From Sphingomonas sp. Root710 (lineage in GTDB: Bacteria; Pseudomonadota; Alphaproteobacteria; Sphingomonadales; Sphingomonadaceae), in assembly GCF_001429065.1 (NCBI RefSeq), contig NZ_LMIB01000001.1, positions 505,933 through 569,932 of the forward strand: a DNA stretch of 64,000 nt, given 5' to 3'. Under the pieces are notes generated by a model, which saw only the letters and a program-made list of their open reading frames with translations, was not told the origin of the DNA and made no database searches. Shown here one piece after another: positions 35,529-44,116 of the stretch; the stretch's first letter is position 1; each line of letters opens with the position of its first letter. The translations under genes and the position numbers were made by a program.

Positions 35529-36202
35529 AGCGGGCGATCCTTGTTGAAGAGCCAGGTGAAGAAGCGGAGCGCCGCCAGGGCGCCGGCAAGCTGCGCGGCG
35601 ATGAACATCGTCACCGATTGCGGCGCTATCCCCGCGAAGGTGTCGGACAGGCTGCGGGCTATCGTCACGGCAGGGTTGGCGAAGGAGGTGGATGCCGTGA
35701 ACCAGTAGGCGGCGGTGATGTAGAGACCGATGGCAGCGGGCGTAAAATCCGGCCGCGCGCGCTGTGTGCCAAGGATCGTCCCGATCAGGCCAAATGTGGC
35801 GACGAACTCGGCGAGGCCCTGCGGCGCGCCATCGCGCGTCTTCGCCGATATCTGCAGCAGGGGTTCGGCGAACATGGCGTGAGCCAGCCATACCCCGAAT
35901 ATCGCGCCCGCCATCTGGGCCGCCGCATAGAGGATCGCCAAATGCCAGTCGATCAGCCGCTGGGCGGCAAGCATTAGCGTGACCGCCGGGTTGAAATGTG
36001 CACCTGAAACGGGCGCGAATATTTGGATGAGCACGACGAGCCCGGCGCCGGTCGCGATGGTGTTACCGAGCAGCGCGAGCGCATCGTTTCCGCCCGCGAG
36101 CCGTTCGCCCATTATGCCGGATCCTACGACGATAGCGAGCAGCGCGGTCGTGCCGGTACACTCGGCCGCCAGCCGTTGTGTCAGGAGTGGGGTGCTGCTC
36201 AT
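35525..36202 (-). CDS. MIP-family aquaglyceroporin (AqpS-like arsenite channel)
   Basis: This 225-residue membrane channel has six hydrophobic helices and both NPA motifs, in GAHFNPAVT and SFANPAVT. In rhizobia AqpS replaces an efflux pump in ars operons, letting arsenite flow out down its gradient, and the same arrangement is seen here. The ATG at 36202 (MSSTPLL) matches the family start; an ATG at 36232 would extend it by 10 residues and overlap arsR by 8 nt. Confidence 0.9.
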   Translation of the reverse strand: MSSTPLLTQRLAAECTGTTALLAIVVGSGIMGERLAGGNDALALLGNTIATGAGLVVLIQIFAPVSGAHFNPAVTLMLAAQRLIDWHLAILYAAAQMAGAIFGVWLAHAMFAEPLLQISAKTRDGAPQGLAEFVATFGLIGTILGTQRARPDFTPAAIGLYITAAYWFTASTSFANPAVTIARSLSDTFAGIAPQSVTMFIAAQLAGALAALRFFTWLFNKDRPL

Positions 36203-36224
36203 GGTGCAGGCGTCGGCTTGCCGC

Positions 36225-36557
36225 TCAGCCATCGCACATATTCAATTTCGCAAAAGGTCCGCAAACCTCCGGACGCCCGCCGCAGCAGTCAGCGACGAGA
36301 TGATCGAGCAAAGCACGCATTGCGTCATAGTGCGCCGAATAGATGATCGAACGACCTTCGCGGCGCGATCGTACCAGCCCGGCATGGCTGAGGATGGCAA
36401 GATGTGCTGACAGCGTGTTCGGCAGGATCCCTATTTCGCGCGCGATCTCGCCCGCCGGCAGTCCTTCCGGACCCGTGCGGACGAGCAGGCGAAATATCGC
36501 GATGCGATGTCCATGCGCGAGTGCCGACAGCGACTCGACGGCCTTTTTTGATTCCAT
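36225..36557 (-). CDS. arsR: ArsR-family repressor
   Basis: This 110-residue winged-helix regulator has the core SLSALAHGHRIAIFRLLVRT, and GILPNTLSAHLAILSHAGLV forms the recognition helix. Metalloid-sensing cysteines are not in the classical alpha-3 site; instead a C-terminal DCCGGRPEVCGPF cluster is present, as in the C-terminal-cysteine ArsR subtype. It would bind an operator and release it on arsenite. A near-perfect palindrome overlaps its start codon. It is first in the arsR-aqpS-arsC operon. Confidence 0.9.
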   Translation of the reverse strand: MESKKAVESLSALAHGHRIAIFRLLVRTGPEGLPAGEIAREIGILPNTLSAHLAILSHAGLVRSRREGRSIIYSAHYDAMRALLDHLVADCCGGRPEVCGPFAKLNMCDG

Positions 36558-36582
36558 ATTTCCAGAATAATCGAAATATTGG
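36554..36582 (-). promoter_or_regulatory. Candidate ArsR operator
   Basis: The dyad CCATATTTC (36554-36562) and GAAATATTGG (36573-36582), separated by 10 nt, lies directly upstream of arsR and overlaps its start. The dyad and its position suit ArsR autorepression. Confidence 0.55.
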
Positions 36583-36644
36583 ATTTGAGAAGACTGTTGT
36601 GCGGGAATCGGGCGCCGATGAAGGCAATGTGACGGTGAATGGCA

Positions 36645-36674
36645 AAAGGCCGTGCCGTTGCCGGCACGGCCTTT
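36645..36674 (-). terminator. Rho-independent terminator after csbD
   Basis: A long stem AAAGGCCGTGCCG/CGGCACGGCCTTT is followed on the minus strand by TTTTGCC. It lies 18 nt beyond the csbD stop and is symmetric enough to act on both strands. Confidence 0.8.
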
Positions 36675-36692
36675 CGTTGAGCCTCTGCGGCG

Positions 36693-36872
36693 TCAGACGC
36701 GATTGATGACGCCCTTGACCTCACCCTTCGCCTTTTGCAGATCGCCCTTTGCTTCCTGGGCATCACCTTCGGCGCGGATATCCGGCCGATCGGTGGCGTC
36801 ACCGATTGCGCGCTTGGCCTTGCCGATGGCCTCGTTGGCGTGGCCCTTGGCCTTGTCCAGCATCTCACCCAT
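36693..36872 (-). CDS. CsbD-family stress protein
   Basis: This is a 59-residue, highly charged, helical protein, with GEMLDKAKGHANEAIGKAKR and AEGDAQEAKGDLQKAKGEVK being the repeated CsbD pattern. Such proteins accumulate in general stress. The ATG at 36872 has AGAGG 9 nt upstream; an ATG at 36881 is too close to it. A perfect EcfG-type promoter sits 36 nt upstream, and phyR, the regulator of that response, is the next gene upstream on the same strand. Confidence 0.88.
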   Translation of the reverse strand: MGEMLDKAKGHANEAIGKAKRAIGDATDRPDIRAEGDAQEAKGDLQKAKGEVKGVINRV

Positions 36873-36907
36873 GTCGAACATCCTCTACTGTTTCAGCTGT
36901 TCGAAGA

Positions 36908-36933
36908 ACGGTTCGCGCTTGTAGGATGTTCCT
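36908..36933 (-). promoter_or_regulatory. EcfG-type general-stress promoter of csbD
   Basis: On the minus strand GGAAC is followed after 17 nt by CGTT, a full match to the alphaproteobacterial general-stress sigma consensus. It lies 36 nt before the csbD start. Confidence 0.75.
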
Positions 36934-36980
36934 CCAAGATACTGATTTATATTATTTTCTGATCCGAAACGTTCCTTTGA

Positions 36981-37748
36981 TCAGGCGGGAATTGCCGCGC
37001 GACCGAAAAACAGCGCCTGGCTGATCGCGGCCTTTACCGTCGAATGCTGAAACGGCTTGGTGATCAGAAAGGCGGGCTCGGGGCGATCCCCGGTAAGCAG
37101 CCGTTCCGGAAAAGCGGTTATGAAGATGACCGGCACGGCGAAGTCGCCCAATATCTCCTGAACTGCCTCCAGCCCGCAACTATCGTCTGCCAGCTGGATG
37201 TCGGCGAGAACGAGGCCTGGCCGCCGCGCGCGGGCGCTGGCGACGGCTTCGTCATGGGTGACGGCGATGCCGCTGACGTCATGGCCGAGATCGCGGACCA
37301 GCGTTTCCAGATCCATCGCGATCATCGGTTCGTCTTCAATGATCAGGACGTCGGTACTGGGCTGCCGCTCGATCTCCGCCAGCGCTTCCTGCGCCAGTTC
37401 CTCGACCGATGCGCGGTTGCAACCCATGAGATAGCCGGCGTCCTCAGGCGTGAACCCTTCCATCGCGGTCAGCAACAACGCCTGGCGCGACCGTGGGGTA
37501 ATCCGGCTGAGGCGGCCGAGGCCGCCCGCACCATCCTCATCGGCGCGCGTGGCGTCCCATTGCCGGTTGAAAGCCGCATAGAGACCGAGGCGAGGATCGA
37601 CGTCGCGCGGGAAATCGGCAGGTGCAGCGACGATCGTCTCCAGCGTCGCGCGGACGAAGCCGTCGCCCTCCGCCTGCGACCCGGTCAGCGCGCGGGCATA
37701 ACGGCGAAGAAAAGGTAGGTGGGGAGCAAGTTCCTGGCCAAGCGTCAC
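36981..37748 (-). CDS. phyR: General stress response regulator PhyR
   Basis: This 255-residue protein has an EcfG-like sigma domain (LGQELAPHLPFLRRYARALT to about residue 125) followed by a receiver. The receiver has DVLIIEDEP, the phospho-acceptor aspartate in LVLADIQL and FITAFPERLL, which is the FATGUY-type signature. On phosphorylation the sigma-like domain sequesters the anti-sigma factor NepR and frees EcfG. GTG 37748 is chosen because it follows GAGGA and matches the family start; an ATG at 37769 would extend it. nepR and ecfG, usually adjacent, are not seen here. Confidence 0.92.
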   Translation of the reverse strand: MTLGQELAPHLPFLRRYARALTGSQAEGDGFVRATLETIVAAPADFPRDVDPRLGLYAAFNRQWDATRADEDGAGGLGRLSRITPRSRQALLLTAMEGFTPEDAGYLMGCNRASVEELAQEALAEIERQPSTDVLIIEDEPMIAMDLETLVRDLGHDVSGIAVTHDEAVASARARRPGLVLADIQLADDSCGLEAVQEILGDFAVPVIFITAFPERLLTGDRPEPAFLITKPFQHSTVKAAISQALFFGRAAIPA

Positions 37749-37784
37749 GGTCGTAAAATCCTCGATCATCGTTCAAACGCGAAC

Positions 37785-37817
37785 GCGGCGCCGGTGCGTT
37801 GGTTGCACCGGCGCCGC
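37785..37817. other. 13-bp perfect hairpin upstream of phyR
   Basis: GCGGCGCCGGTGC and its exact complement are separated by 7 nt, between the secreted low-complexity gene and phyR. No T run follows on the minus strand, so it could be an intrinsic attenuator or an RNA-stability element rather than a full terminator. Confidence 0.6.
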
Positions 37818-37837
37818 GCATTCCGGCGGATGCCGGA

Positions 37838-38347
37838 TCAGTTGCCGGGGGTGCGCGCGCCTACCGCTGCGCCGGCAGCGGCATTGCCGCTGACGGCAGC
37901 GCCGTTATTGAGCGCATTCGCCGTGTCGCGCTTTGTCTTGCGCGTCGCACGCTTGAGGTCGTTGGCGGCACTCCGCGTGGTCTGCTTCGCAGCGTCGGCG
38001 GTGCTGTTCACCGTGCTCGTCACGGAGCCGGTGCCAGGGGTCTGCGCGGTGAGACCGGCATTGGCCGAACCTGCCGTATTTGCGCCGAGACTCGTACCTG
38101 CGGCCTTCGTGCTGCTGTCCAGTGTCCCGGTAGCGCCCGCGCCGACCGAGCTGTTGCCGGTGCGCGGATTGACATCGGTGGAGGTGTCGAGCGCGGCGCT
38201 GCCGCCAAGGGTGGAGCCGATCGAGCCTGCGCTGCCGCCCAACGCACCACCGACGGTTCCGCCAACTGCGCCACCAAGCTGCGCCGAGACCGAAACCGAC
38301 ATCAGGCCGAGCGCGATCGCGGCGCTCGCAAACAACATCTTCTTCAT
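37838..38347 (-). CDS. Secreted Gly/Ala/Ser/Thr-rich low-complexity protein
   Basis: This 169-residue protein has a strong signal peptide (MKKMLFASAAIALGLMSVSV, cleaved after SAQ). The mature part is rich in Gly, Ala, Ser and Thr (GGAVGGTVGGALGGSAGSIG), with a basic segment near residue 130 (AANDLKRATRKTKRDTANAL). GAGGAG precedes the ATG. I recognise no domain; surface or periplasmic location is inferred. It lies upstream of phyR in the same direction, separated by a hairpin. Confidence 0.7.
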   Translation of the reverse strand: MKKMLFASAAIALGLMSVSVSAQLGGAVGGTVGGALGGSAGSIGSTLGGSAALDTSTDVNPRTGNSSVGAGATGTLDSSTKAAGTSLGANTAGSANAGLTAQTPGTGSVTSTVNSTADAAKQTTRSAANDLKRATRKTKRDTANALNNGAAVSGNAAAGAAVGARTPGN

Positions 38348-38413
38348 GACATTCTCCTCCAGATTGAGATTGTTTCGCGGGTGTTCCCCCACTCACGAAG
38401 ATAAAGCGGCGGC

Positions 38414-39157
38414 TTATGCCGCCACGGAATCGACCTCTCGCGGGTAAACCCCGGTGAGGATCGTTTCGAAATGCTCGCGGATCCGATGGTTGCAGTCGCA
38501 GGCGATCGCGCTGAGCCGATCGATGTCGAGGATCAGTATCCGGCGACGCCGCGATCCGACGATTCCAGCGGAACCCAGCTGGCGCAGCGACCGGTTGATA
38601 AAGCTGCGCCCGACGCCCAGCATCTCACCGAGCTGTTCCTGGGTAATGACGATCTCGTCACGGCCGATCCGATCGCGGGTGGCGATCAGCCAGCGGGCGA
38701 GGCGCTGGGCGATGGTGTGCGACGCGTTGCACGCCGCTGACTGGAACAGCTGGGCAAGCAGGCAGTCCGAATAGCGGGCGAGCCAATGGGCGATCGCCGG
38801 CGATTGGGCCTTGGCTTGCGCGAGGGCGCTGAGGGGTATGCGCAGGAAGCGGCCACCGAACTGGACATGGGCGCGGGCATAGGCGGGCAGGCGGCCGGTC
38901 GACACGATCCCGCCGACCGCGCCTTCACGGCCGATCAGCGCGGCATCGACCATATGGTTGGCGTCGGCCGCGACGACGAAGGATGCGGCGGCGGCGGATA
39001 ACGGGAACCAGGCGAAGCGCACATCGCTTCCTGCTTCCTGCAATATCTTGCCGGCGTGGCACTCATGTACGGTGAACGAGGGCAGCAGCAGCGCGAGATC
39101 CTCGGGCTTCAACGCGGCAAGCAAACGGTTCTGCAAGGCTGTGTCTGTATCGACCAT
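38414..39157 (-). CDS. Crp/Fnr family transcriptional regulator
   Basis: This 247-residue protein has an N-terminal cyclic-nucleotide-type sensor domain, without cysteines in an Fnr-like [4Fe-4S] arrangement, and a C-terminal HTH_Crp: IVITQEQLGEMLGVGRSFIN then LRQLGSAGIVGSRRRR. It is one of the orphan Crp/Fnr proteins frequent in sphingomonads; the effector is unknown. The ATG at 39157 is preferred because GGAG lies 6 nt upstream; an ATG at 39193 is also open. A weak EcfG-like promoter precedes it. Confidence 0.88.
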   Translation of the reverse strand: MVDTDTALQNRLLAALKPEDLALLLPSFTVHECHAGKILQEAGSDVRFAWFPLSAAAASFVVAADANHMVDAALIGREGAVGGIVSTGRLPAYARAHVQFGGRFLRIPLSALAQAKAQSPAIAHWLARYSDCLLAQLFQSAACNASHTIAQRLARWLIATRDRIGRDEIVITQEQLGEMLGVGRSFINRSLRQLGSAGIVGSRRRRILILDIDRLSAIACDCNHRIREHFETILTGVYPREVDSVAA

Positions 39158-39183
39158 ACTCAACTCCACAAAGTCGAGTTCCA

Positions 39184-39208
39184 AACGTTTCACCCCCGAA
39201 TATGTTCA
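39184..39208 (-). promoter_or_regulatory. Possible EcfG-type promoter of the Crp-family gene
   Basis: On the minus strand TGAAC is followed after 16 nt by CGTT, 27 nt before the start codon. The -35 box has one mismatch from GGAAC, so this is tentative. Confidence 0.3.
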
Positions 39209-39288
39209 CTGGGATACACAGCCGGAGGCAAAAAATTTCTGCGTCGAAACGGAATCCCGGCGTTTACCGATAGTTAGCGCTGATTACT

Positions 39289-40197
39289 TCAGCCCAGCTC
39301 ACCTAACAGCTGCACGCGCTGGCGCTGGACGAGCGCCGACAGCCATTCGACGAACGCCGCGTTGCGCGGCAGATGCCGGTTGTCCTGATGCGTCACCAGC
39401 CAGAAGGAGCGGGTGATGACGATATCGGGCAGCAGCCGGACGAGATCGGGATCGCTGTCGCCGATGAAGCAGGGCAGCACACCAATCCCTGCGCCGGCCG
39501 CGATCAGGCGGTGCTGGGCGTTTATCGTCGACGACCGCAGTTGCGCTTCGATGCCAGGCCCGACTTCATCGAGATAGTTGAGCTCCGGCGAATAGAGGAG
39601 ATCGGGGATATAGCCGATCATCCGGTGGCCGGCGAGGTCGGCGCTCGATTGGATCGCGGCGTGCTCCGCGACATAGCTTCGCGACGCATAGACACGCAGT
39701 CGATAGTCGGTGAGCTTCTTGGCGATCAGCGGACCGCGTTGCGGACGGGCGAGCAGGATCGCGACGTCGGCCTCGCGCCGCGACGGATCGAGAAAGCCGG
39801 TGTTCGCGGCAAGGTCGATCGAGAGGTGCGGATGCGCGGTCGCGAAGGCGCCGATATGAAAGGCGATCAGCCAGCTGCCAAAGCCTTCGGAAGTGCTGAT
39901 CCGCAGCCGTCCGCGAATCTCCTCGCCGCTGGGTTGATCCCCGCCGCCGAGTATCGCGTCGGTCTCACGCTCGATCGCCTCGGCGCGCAGCAGCAGGCGG
40001 CGGCCGCTTTCGGTGAGGATATGCCCGTCACGGCCCTGTGCGAACAATGTCTGTCCACCCAGGCTGCGTTCCAGCCTGCGGATGCGGCGGCCGACCGTCG
40101 TCGCGTCGACATCCAGCTGGCGAGCAGCCATCGTCAAAAGGCCCGCCCGCGCTAGGGTCAGGAAAAATTGTAGGTCATCCCAACGAAGTGGCTGCAT
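39289..40197 (-). CDS. LysR-family transcriptional regulator
   Basis: This 302-residue LysR regulator has the HTH at LQFFLTLARAGLLTMAARQL followed by TVGRRIRRLERSLGG, and a periplasmic-binding-like effector domain from about residue 95. It is divergent from the valine-degradation operon, 157 nt away, so activation or repression of mmsA by a pathway intermediate is the natural inference. The intergenic region 40198-40354 should hold its binding sites. Confidence 0.9.
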   Translation of the reverse strand: MQPLRWDDLQFFLTLARAGLLTMAARQLDVDATTVGRRIRRLERSLGGQTLFAQGRDGHILTESGRRLLLRAEAIERETDAILGGGDQPSGEEIRGRLRISTSEGFGSWLIAFHIGAFATAHPHLSIDLAANTGFLDPSRREADVAILLARPQRGPLIAKKLTDYRLRVYASRSYVAEHAAIQSSADLAGHRMIGYIPDLLYSPELNYLDEVGPGIEAQLRSSTINAQHRLIAAGAGIGVLPCFIGDSDPDLVRLLPDIVITRSFWLVTHQDNRHLPRNAAFVEWLSALVQRQRVQLLGELG

Positions 40198-40354
40198 TTA
40201 TGCAGCTATGTCCTGCACCGCGCGGGCTTGCAAGCGCCGCGTGACGGGCCGATGCACGAGGCGGTATCCGGCGGATGAGCCGCCGCAACATATCCGGCGC
40301 GATTGCCAGGTCATGGAGCAACCGTCCGTGACGCATCGCCCGAGGGAGAAGATC

Positions 40355-41863
40355 ATGGCTACCCAGGTGCGCGATATCCCCCATTTCTTCGCTGACGGTT
40401 CGCCTACCGCCGCCGAGCGGTTCAGCGACGTGTTCGATCCCAACAGCGGCGGCGTGCAGGCGCGGGTCGCGCTGGGTAGCGCCGCCGATCTCGAAAAGGC
40501 GGTAGCGCTGGCAGAGGCGGCGCAGCCGGCCTGGGCGGCGACCAATCCCCAGCGCCGTGCGCGGGTGATGTTCAAGTTCAAGGAGCTGATCGAGGCCAAT
40601 ATGGACTCGCTGGCGCATCTCCTGTCGTCCGAACATGGCAAGGTGATCGCGGACGCCAAGGGCGACATCCAGCGCGGGCTGGAGGTGATCGAGTTCGCCT
40701 GCGGCATCCCGCATGTCCTGAAGGGCGAATATACGATCGGCGCGGGCCCGGGCATCGACGTCTATTCGATGCGCCAGCCGCTCGGCATCGTCGCCGGTAT
40801 CACCCCGTTCAACTTCCCGGCGATGATCCCGATGTGGATGTTCGGTGTCGCCATCGCGGTGGGCAACGCCTTCATCCTCAAGCCTTCCGAACGCGATCCC
40901 TCGGTGCCGGTGCGTCTTGCCGAGCTGATGAAGGAAGCCGGTCTTCCCGACGGCATCCTCCAGGTCGTCCATGGCGACAAGGTGATGGTCGATGCGATCC
41001 TCGACCATCCCGAGATCAAGGCGGTCAGCTTCGTCGGCTCGTCCGACATCGCCCATTATGTCTATCAGCGCGGCGTCGCCGCCGGTAAGCGCGTGCAGGC
41101 GATGGGCGGGGCGAAGAATCACGGCATCGTCATGCCCGACGCCGATCTCGATCAGGTCGTCAACGATCTGGCGGGCGCGGCCTTCGGTTCGGCAGGCGAG
41201 CGCTGCATGGCGCTGCCGGTGGTCGTGCCGGTGGGCGAGGACACCGCCGATCGCCTCCGCGCCAAGCTGATCCCGGCGATCGAGGCGCTGCGCGTCGGCG
41301 TGTCGACCGACAAGGACGCACATTACGGCCCGGTCGTCACCGCCGCGCACAAGGCGAAGATCGAGAGCTATATCGACATGGGCGTGCGCGAAGGCGCGGA
41401 GCTGGTGGTCGATGGGCGCGGTTTCAGCCTGCAGGGTCATGAGAAGGGCTTCTTCGTCGGCCCGACGCTGTTCGACCATGTGAAGCCCAGCATGCAGAGC
41501 TATCAGGAGGAGATTTTCGGCCCGGTCCTCCAGATCGTCCGCGCCGCCAATTTCGAGGAAGCGGTCGCGCTGCCTAGCCAGCATCAATATGGCAATGGCG
41601 TCGCGCTGTTCACCCGCAACGGCCATGCCGCGCGTGAGTTCGCGGCGCGGGTCAATGTCGGCATGGTCGGCATCAACGTGCCGATCCCGGTGCCGGTCGC
41701 CTATCATACCTTCGGCGGGTGGAAGCGCTCGGCGTTCGGCGACACCAACCAGCACGGCATGGAAGGCGTGAAGTTCTTCACCAAGGTGAAGACGATCACC
41801 CAGCGCTGGCCCGATGGCGGCGCGAGCGACGACAGCGCCTTCGTCATCCCGACGATGGGGTGA
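40355..41863 (+). CDS. mmsA: CoA-acylating methylmalonate-semialdehyde dehydrogenase
   Basis: This 502-residue NAD-dependent enzyme converts methylmalonate semialdehyde to propionyl-CoA, the final step of valine catabolism. It has the catalytic cysteine C284 in GSAGERCMALP, the cofactor region GITPFNFPAMIPMWMFGVAI and the family terminus VKTITQRWP. The ATG at 40355 follows GGGAG and matches the family start; the frame is open further upstream without similarity. It is first in the operon. Confidence 0.95.
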   Translation: MATQVRDIPHFFADGSPTAAERFSDVFDPNSGGVQARVALGSAADLEKAVALAEAAQPAWAATNPQRRARVMFKFKELIEANMDSLAHLLSSEHGKVIADAKGDIQRGLEVIEFACGIPHVLKGEYTIGAGPGIDVYSMRQPLGIVAGITPFNFPAMIPMWMFGVAIAVGNAFILKPSERDPSVPVRLAELMKEAGLPDGILQVVHGDKVMVDAILDHPEIKAVSFVGSSDIAHYVYQRGVAAGKRVQAMGGAKNHGIVMPDADLDQVVNDLAGAAFGSAGERCMALPVVVPVGEDTADRLRAKLIPAIEALRVGVSTDKDAHYGPVVTAAHKAKIESYIDMGVREGAELVVDGRGFSLQGHEKGFFVGPTLFDHVKPSMQSYQEEIFGPVLQIVRAANFEEAVALPSQHQYGNGVALFTRNGHAAREFAARVNVGMVGINVPIPVPVAYHTFGGWKRSAFGDTNQHGMEGVKFFTKVKTITQRWPDGGASDDSAFVIPTMG

Positions 41864-41869
41864 GGCGAT

Positions 41870-41895
41870 ATTCCTCCCCTTTGCGGGGGAGGAAT
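41870..41895. other. Intra-operon hairpin after mmsA
   Basis: A 10-bp perfect stem ATTCCTCCCC/GGGGAGGAAT with a 6-nt loop fills the gap between mmsA and the acyl-CoA dehydrogenase gene. It could set partial termination or 3' stability of the mmsA message. Confidence 0.6.
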
Positions 41896-41910
41896 TGCTA
41901 GGAACAGCGC

Positions 41911-43056
41911 ATGACCGACCAGTTCGACCTGACCGAAGAACAGCGCGCGATCCAGGAGATGGCGCAGAAGTTCACTGCCGATGCGATCACCCCCTTAGCC
42001 GGCGAATGGGATGAGCATCACATCTTCCCGCGCGAGACGATCGAGGCGGCGGCGGCGCTGGGCTTCGGCGGCATCTACGTTTCCGAGGACGCCGGCGGCA
42101 TCGGTCTTGGCCGGCTTGAGTCCGCGCTGATCATGGAAGCGATGGCCTATGGCTGTCCCTCCACATCCGCATTCATCTCGATCCACAATATGGCCGCGTG
42201 GATGATCGACCGCTTCGGCGCGGACGATGTGAAGGGTCGTTACCTGCCCGCGCTGGTCGCGTGCGAGAAGATCGCTTCCTATTGCCTGACTGAGCCCGGT
42301 GCGGGATCGGACGCCGCCGCGCTGAAGACCCGCGCGGTGCGCGATGGCGACGACTATGTCGTCAGCGGATCGAAGGCGTTCATCTCGGGCGGCGGCCAGA
42401 ACGAGGTCTATGTCGTGATGGTTCGCACCGGCGAGGACGGCCCCAAGGGCATTTCCTGTCTGGTGATCGACAAGGACATGCCGGGCGTCAGCTTCGGCGC
42501 GCAGGAGAAGAAGCTGGGCTGGCATTCGCAGCCCACCGCGCAGGTCAATTTCGACGAGGTCCGTGTGCCTGTCGCCAACCGCGTCGGTGCGGAAGGCGAG
42601 GGGTTCCGCATCGCCATGGCCGGGCTCGACGGCGGGCGTCTCAACATCGGCGCCTGCTCGCTGGGCGGTGCGCAGCGCTGCCTCGACGAGGCGGTGAATT
42701 ATGTGAAGGAGCGAAAGCAGTTCGGCCAGCCGATCGCCGATTTCCAGTCGACCCAGTTCACCCTGGCCGACATGGAGACCGAGCTTCAGGCGGCGCGTAT
42801 GCTGCTCTACACCGCGGCGGCGAAGGTGACCGCCAACGCGCCCGACAAGACCAAATTCGCCGCCATGGCCAAGCGTTTCGCCACCGACACCGGATCGTCG
42901 GTGGTCGACCGCGCGTTGCAGCTCCATGGCGGCTATGGATATCTGCAGGATTACCCGATCGAGCGCTTCTGGCGCGACCTGCGCGTCCACCGCATCCTCG
43001 AAGGGACCAACGAAATCATGCGGATGATCACCAGCCGCGATTTGCTGCGCCAATGA
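41911..43056 (+). CDS. Isobutyryl-CoA dehydrogenase (acyl-CoA dehydrogenase family)
   Basis: This 381-residue flavoprotein has the acyl-CoA dehydrogenase signatures YCLTEPGAGSDAAALKTRAV and QLHGGYGYLQDYPIERFWRD. In this valine-degradation operon it most likely oxidises isobutyryl-CoA to methacrylyl-CoA, passing electrons to ETF. It overlaps the next gene by 4 nt (ATGA). Substrate assignment rests on operon context. Confidence 0.9.
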   Translation: MTDQFDLTEEQRAIQEMAQKFTADAITPLAGEWDEHHIFPRETIEAAAALGFGGIYVSEDAGGIGLGRLESALIMEAMAYGCPSTSAFISIHNMAAWMIDRFGADDVKGRYLPALVACEKIASYCLTEPGAGSDAAALKTRAVRDGDDYVVSGSKAFISGGGQNEVYVVMVRTGEDGPKGISCLVIDKDMPGVSFGAQEKKLGWHSQPTAQVNFDEVRVPVANRVGAEGEGFRIAMAGLDGGRLNIGACSLGGAQRCLDEAVNYVKERKQFGQPIADFQSTQFTLADMETELQAARMLLYTAAAKVTANAPDKTKFAAMAKRFATDTGSSVVDRALQLHGGYGYLQDYPIERFWRDLRVHRILEGTNEIMRMITSRDLLRQ

Positions 43057-44105
43057 CCGATGACGTCCTCATCTTTGTCGAGGGACGTACCGGCCGCATT
43101 CGGCTGAACCGCCCGAAGGCGCTGCACGCTCTTAATCACGAGATGTGCACCGCGATGATCGCGGCGCTGATCGACTGGGCCGCCAATGACGCAATCGATC
43201 TCGTGATGATCGACCATGCCGAGGGCCGGGGCTTCTGCGCGGGCGGGGACATCAGGGCGATCGCCGAGAGCGCGGCGGTGGGGGGAGAGGCGGCACGCGC
43301 CTTCTTCCATGAGGAGTATCGCCTCAACCATCTGCTCTTCACCTATGTCAAGCCGACGATCGCCTTCATGGACGGGATCACGATGGGCGGCGGCGTCGGC
43401 ATCTCGCAGCCCTGTTCGATCCGCGTCGTCACCGACCGGACGATGTATGCCATGCCTGAGACTGGCATCGGCCTGTTCACCGATGTCGGTGGGGGGCGCT
43501 ATCTGTCGCGGATGCCGGGGCGCACCGGACAATATGTCGGGCTGACAGGGGCGCGGCTCAATGGCGCTGAATGCCTCGCGCTTGCGCTGGGCAGCCATTA
43601 TGTCGCGGGCGACGATGTTGACGCGCTCAAGGCCGCGATCCTGGGCAATCCCAAGGCGGCCGATGCCGCGCTGCGCAGCGCGGTGAGCCCGATCCCGGCC
43701 GCGCCGATCCTCGATCGACGCGTGGAGATCGACCGGCTGTTCGCCTCGGATCACTATGAGGACATTCTCGCGGCGCTGGCCGCCGATGGCGGTGAATGGG
43801 CGCTGGCGACGCTTAAGGCGCTCGAAGGCAAATCGCCGCAATCGTGCAAGGTGGTGCTGCGTCTTCTGGCGGAGGCCGCGAAGATCGATGATTTCGCCGT
43901 TGAGATGAGCAGGGAATATGCGCTAGCCGCCCATGTCATCGCGCGCCCCGATTTCGTCGAGGGTGTGCGTGCGCTGATCGTCGACAAGGACAATGCGCCG
44001 CGTTGGAATCCCCCAACGCCGGAGGCGGTCAGCGAAGCTGAAATCGACGCGATCTTCGCGCCGCTCCCGCCTGCCGAGGCCTGGACGCCTCTGCCCAACG
44101 CCTGA
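43053..44105 (+). CDS. 3-hydroxyisobutyryl-CoA hydrolase (crotonase superfamily)
   Basis: This 350-residue enzyme is longer than ordinary enoyl-CoA hydratases and has the HIBYL-CoA hydrolase pattern: [16 protein letters not shown] with oxyanion-hole glycines, and [20 protein letters not shown]. The catalytic-acid region is [15 protein letters not shown]. It frees 3-hydroxyisobutyrate from CoA, the step before MmsB. It overlaps the dehydrogenase gene by 4 nt. Confidence 0.9.
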   Translation: MTDDVLIFVEGRTGRIRLNRPKALHALNHEMCTAMIAALIDWAANDAIDLVMIDHAEGRGFCAGGDIRAIAESAAVGGEAARAFFHEEYRLNHLLFTYVKPTIAFMDGITMGGGVGISQPCSIRVVTDRTMYAMPETGIGLFTDVGGGRYLSRMPGRTGQYVGLTGARLNGAECLALALGSHYVAGDDVDALKAAILGNPKAADAALRSAVSPIPAAPILDRRVEIDRLFASDHYEDILAALAADGGEWALATLKALEGKSPQSCKVVLRLLAEAAKIDDFAVEMSREYALAAHVIARPDFVEGVRALIVDKDNAPRWNPPTPEAVSEAEIDAIFAPLPPAEAWTPLPNA

Positions 44106-44116
44106 AAGGTTCGCCC

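Noticed and set aside
37838-38347. EcfG promoter upstream of the secreted low-complexity gene
   Set aside because: A GGAAC box occurs upstream on the minus strand, but no CGTT lies 16-17 nt further on.
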